A stretch of DNA of 64,000 nucleotides, taken from positions 496,627-560,626 of the forward strand of contig NMRA01000129.1 of NCBI GenBank assembly GCA_002633005.1, written 5' to 3'. The stretch is from Phoronis australis. Lineage: Eukaryota > Phoronida > Phoronidae. The position numbers and the translations under genes are program-made. Of the stretch, positions 62,701-64,000 are shown in pieces (position 1 is the stretch's first letter; every line of letters starts with the position of its first letter). A model generated the notes under the pieces. It was not told where the DNA came from. It ran no database searches and saw nothing but the letters and a program-made list of their open reading frames with translations.

Positions 62701-63126
62701 AGATGGGTTGGGCAGTCTATGACATGAATGTAAGCCATGAAATCGGTGATCATATGGAAAAAGTTGAAATATATTTTTGTGTGGTTGAATAGCCGGATTC
62801 ATAATTTATGTTTTAGTTAGTAAGAAGGAGATGTATCTTTACTAGAACTACTAATTGCCATAATCACTAACTACACTCATAGCCTACCTATTGACAACGG
62901 AAAACGTGCCAGGGTTCACTCTATGTATACCATCTAATACTGCCAAGTTACCCTCAATGGCTGCCGACACGAGAGGTGATGCCCTCCAAACGGTATCACC
63001 GTTGGGCAAAGTAGTACGCTGCTGCAGGAGATCCCGTGATGTCATGTCCTGATATAACATGATGGGCTCAATGTGGTAGCCAAGCAAGTCGGCAAAGTGA
63101 CGCACAAGAACACTCTTACCGCATCC
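34384..63126 (-). CDS. VWA8: VWA8, mitochondrial AAA+ ATPase with VWA domain (31 exons, N-terminus outside window)
   Basis: Thirty-one minus-strand exons with AG/GT borders join in a single frame: 4,365 bases, 1,454 codons plus stop. The reconstructed protein follows vertebrate VWA8 (about 1,900 residues) from the second AAA module to the C-terminus, so about 450 residues lie beyond the right edge. Landmarks in order: GCGKS Walker A (63126); IHPSFRI..LAEPP; GNQGVGKN, the P-loop of the next AAA module (about 59020); VVDEADKAPTNV Walker B (58040); HPDFRMVVLANRPGFPFLGNDFFG (57100); a long linker; a GGTGGRDTAGLGGKGGPYRLD Gly-rich segment (41690); and a VWA domain with the DVSGSM MIDAS (39250). 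VWA8 is known in mammals as a mitochondrial matrix-side ATPase; its substrates are poorly defined. Exon coordinates are given in the three block entries. Confidence 0.93.
38960..39035. repeat. 24-bp tandem duplication in a VWA8 intron
   Basis: GTCTACAGTTTCTGTGACC occurs at 38984 and 39008, with partial flanking copies. It sits ~100 bp from the VWA exon 39141-39299. Confidence 0.7.
40952..41349. repeat. Degenerate minisatellite in a VWA8 intron
   Basis: About 18 diverged units around TATCACAGCTGACACTCATA, between exons 40648-40756 and 41555-41711. Confidence 0.85.
42038..52985 (-). CDS. VWA8: VWA8 exons, middle linker block
   Basis: Exons: 52774-52985, 51893-52080, 48859-48984, 47238-47317, 45727-45881, 44799-45006, 44253-44334, 43339-43540, 42038-42146. 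This is the least conserved part of the protein, but anchors are clear: FSMDTKNQSGTVIDLYDLFP, KMCKELASEPQGLLVFYK, VGFPDL, GYLEVTDVANKKLRYVPVP, GLVTVDTGGCVRLWET and HVGGNTWAGGTG. For exon 44799-45006 the donor used is GACA|GTAGGT; the nearby AG|GTGTCA would break the frame into the next exon. The 2.9-kb intron 48985-51892 holds the nested THAP transposon. Confidence 0.85.
44595..44644. other. Perfect 22-bp stem hairpin
   Basis: ATGAAGACTGTCGTCAAAATAC (44595-44616), a 6-base AGCTAG loop, then its exact reverse complement. A related single-arm sequence (AGCTGTATGAAGACTAGCATCC) is at about 45168, also preceded by CCAGCC, so the motif is repeated. Both are in VWA8 introns. Confidence 0.85.
46135..46318. 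repeat. Long imperfect palindrome (foldback) in a VWA8 intron
   Basis: Two ~90-bp arms meet near 46230. The centre is GGGAATTGATT/AAAATTAATTCCC; moving out, ATCATTTGGGAATT, GATATAATGTTGA, TATTTTGTAGAA and TTAAACTTAA are each mirrored on the other side with few mismatches. There is no coding content, as in a snap-back MITE. Confidence 0.8.
48161..48210. repeat. 25-bp tandem duplication
   Basis: TGCGGTAATTCTTAACCTAT occurs at 48161 and 48186, in a VWA8 intron. Confidence 0.8.
50325..51405 (-). pseudogene. THAP-domain gene split by MITE insertion
   Basis: On the minus strand, the ATG at 51405 starts MSAKKTYGGYSCCVPGC, followed by YYVFPAN...REKWINNIRR and FKPTRSH. The MITE interrupts here. On its far side (about 50466 downward) the same frame resumes at RVCSEHFPGGKK and ends at a stop at 50325-50327. 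Together the two halves carry the full THAP set (C-x4-C ... C-x2-H, P, W, F). After removing the MITE and one copy of its 9-bp duplication the frame is continuous, so the insertion alone broke it. The protein would be little more than a THAP DNA-binding domain. Confidence 0.75.
50480..51211. mobile_element. MITE family copy B
   Basis: Flanked by GATGGCCCC (50471-50479) and GATGGCTCC (51212-51220), a 9-bp duplication with one change. It is colinear with copy A at 19747-21777 minus the nested transposon. A single TTAA in AAATTAACGGCAACC is at the position where the THAP transposon sits in copy A. Confidence 0.85.
53809..63126 (-). CDS. VWA8: VWA8 exons, AAA+ block
   Basis: Exons in transcript order: 62888-63126, 62154-62267, 61624-61786, 60945-61016, 60520-60635, 59934-60043, 59263-59369, 58940-59088, 58554-58629, 57949-58084, 57054-57173, 55958-56163, 55178-55329, 54433-54538, 53809-53947. 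They cover the second AAA module from its Walker A and the third AAA module from P-loop to sensor region (ANRPGFPFLGND, then YPYSTREVVNMVKHL). The first exon begins exactly within the P-loop, at GCGKS. Phases chain without conflict. Exons 60520-60635 and 57949-58084 each have their 3' ends duplicated into the next intron (separate entries). Confidence 0.9.
56488..56540. repeat. 20-bp tandem repeat, 2.5 copies
   Basis: GCTGGAATAATAATGTCCAA repeated, in a VWA8 intron. Confidence 0.8.
57614..57960 (-). repeat. Minisatellite made from a VWA8 exon end and its splice donor
   Basis: On the minus strand the unit contains GATTGTCAGTG|GTGAGGTTGG, the last bases of exon 57949-58084 plus its donor. Unit starts on the plus strand: 57614, 57687, 57744, 57816, 57873 and, at the exon, 57946. 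Spacings alternate 73, 57, 72, 57, 73, so the true period is ~130 bp made of two sub-units. The ~73-bp sub-units also copy more of the exon (GCAGATGGCTTAAGATTG versus exon GCTGATGGACGAAGGATTG). Four of the five intronic copies keep a GT at the donor position. Confidence 0.9.
60463..60556 (-). repeat. 47-bp tandem duplication of a VWA8 exon 3' end and donor
   Basis: Exon 60520-60635 ends AAAGCCTGCCTGTCCAG|gtaaatg. Forty-seven bases further into the intron is AAAGCCTGCCTGTTCAG|gtaactg, preceded by the same GTTCAACTC-GTTC sequence. The copy supplies a second usable donor at 60472. Confidence 0.9.
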
Positions 63127-63556
63127 CTGGAATTTTAAACATTTGAAGAGTCAACACCGCAACAAGCCTTCACATAAAAAGTAAACAAATGGAACATAAA
63201 TGCATATGGTAATAATGGTTGTGTTTGAAAATCAAAAGTATTGCATTTCATTGTTTTCATTTCGTAAGCACTAAAATGTTTGCAAATTTCAAAATCATTT
63301 TACCTTGCTGACTTAAGAACTGTTGCAGTATTACAAATAACATACTATGTAATGCATTGTATGATGTTTTACATTTTTTATTTGCACTACTTACACTTTG
63401 TGATTTATTATTTCTACTACCACCAGATGGCGTAGTGTGTGTGAGGTGTAAATCACTGAACATGCCAAGTCACAGAACTATTGTGTGCTTAGTGAAACAT
63501 ATTAGAAAGGACTGCTCCCTACGTACATGACAAAGAGAAACAAATGGCTACATTAA

Positions 63557-64000
63557 AGGCGAAGGCAACCTTTTTCCATGTCATTTTGAGCTAAAATAAG
63601 GTTGGTTGGTTATCCTAGACATATTTTTCACTTAATTACAGCTTTTCGTAATTTTATTAATTACTCGTCCGCTTTTCCGGAAGTGACGTTTTAGGAGGCA
63701 AGCGCTTCCCGCCACTTGGTTTTACGTTGAGCTTACTGTGCGAATCTGTTCTATTCTACTTTTGTTATGTGCTATTTTTCACCAATTGTCGCCACCACTT
63801 TCCATCGGCGAGTATTCTGCGGCAAGATAGGTTAGTAGAGAACTTAACTGCGTTGGATTTAGGGATTGTTTAGTGTGTTGTAAGCTGAAAATGGCTGGAG
63901 TCGGTGACCCGTATCACAGTGACAGTAGTGTGAGTGACGGAGACCTTGTTCACAGCAGTGGTGACGAGGAATTTTTTCACGGACATTCAGTGGGTGGGTA
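63557..64000 (+). mobile_element. Left end of another TTAA/AGGCGAAGG transposon
   Basis: TTAA at 63553-63556, then AGGCGAAGGCAACC and about 180 bp parallel to the inverted repeats of the element at 20164-21489 (TAATTACAGCTTTTCGTAATTT, CGGAAGTGACG, AGGAGGCAAG). Beyond that it diverges and enters an open reading frame. It lies in the VWA8 intron upstream of exon 62888-63126, and its other end is outside the window. Confidence 0.75.
63891..64000 (+). CDS. Start of an open reading frame inside the edge transposon (partial)
   Basis: ATG at 63891, about 335 bp inside the transposon end, opens 36 codons to the window edge, acidic and Ser/Asp-rich (SDSSVSDGD, SSGDEEFF). No THAP motif is seen so far. 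It may be the N-terminus of a transposase or accessory protein; a splice donor near GGTGGGTA is possible. Confidence 0.4.
   Translation, partial: MAGVGDPYHSDSSVSDGDLVHSSGDEEFFHGHSVGG

Overview
The window is animal genomic DNA. Coding sequence is split into short exons by GT-AG introns, and AT-rich introns are loaded with MITEs, THAP-type DNA transposons, LINE ends and minisatellites. The gene content (VWA8, a CREBZF-type bZIP gene, a secreted Cys-rich/fibronectin-III gene resembling anosmin) and the repeat load suggest a marine invertebrate metazoan. I cannot place the phylum from the sequence alone.

Left part (about 2.1-18.9 kb, minus strand): six consecutive exons, all joining in frame, encode a signal peptide, a Cys-rich module and one and a half FN3-like domains. 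This looks like an anosmin-like secreted protein whose 3' exons lie beyond the left edge. Its introns hold a SINE-like element, a LINE 3' end, a perfect 34-bp minisatellite and a dispersed repeat present twice. Middle (19.7-21.8 kb): a MITE with a 9-bp target duplication was itself invaded by a 1.3-kb TTAA-flanked, THAP-encoding (Kolobok-like) transposon. A second LINE end lies at about 23.2 kb. At 26.7-27.96 kb is an uninterrupted bZIP gene, orthologous by motif to CREBZF/Zhangfei, with a foldback element just upstream of the start and a three-copy ~118-bp repeat beginning at its stop codon.

Right part (34.4-63.1 kb, minus strand, convergent with CREBZF): 31 consecutive coding exons of VWA8, a mitochondrial AAA+ ATPase with a C-terminal von Willebrand A domain. 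They join in frame into about 1,454 codons ending at a normal stop. The roughly 450 N-terminal residues lie beyond the right edge. Two VWA8 exons have had their 3' end plus splice donor tandemly copied into the following intron, giving one decoy donor in one case and a five-unit minisatellite in the other. A VWA8 intron also carries a THAP transposon whose THAP domain is split by the same MITE family seen at 19.7 kb. The right edge enters another TTAA/AGGCGAAGG transposon with an open reading frame running off the end.

The three host genes do not form an operon or an obvious pathway. What links the window is its layered mobile-element history and the duplicated splice-donor segments in VWA8.
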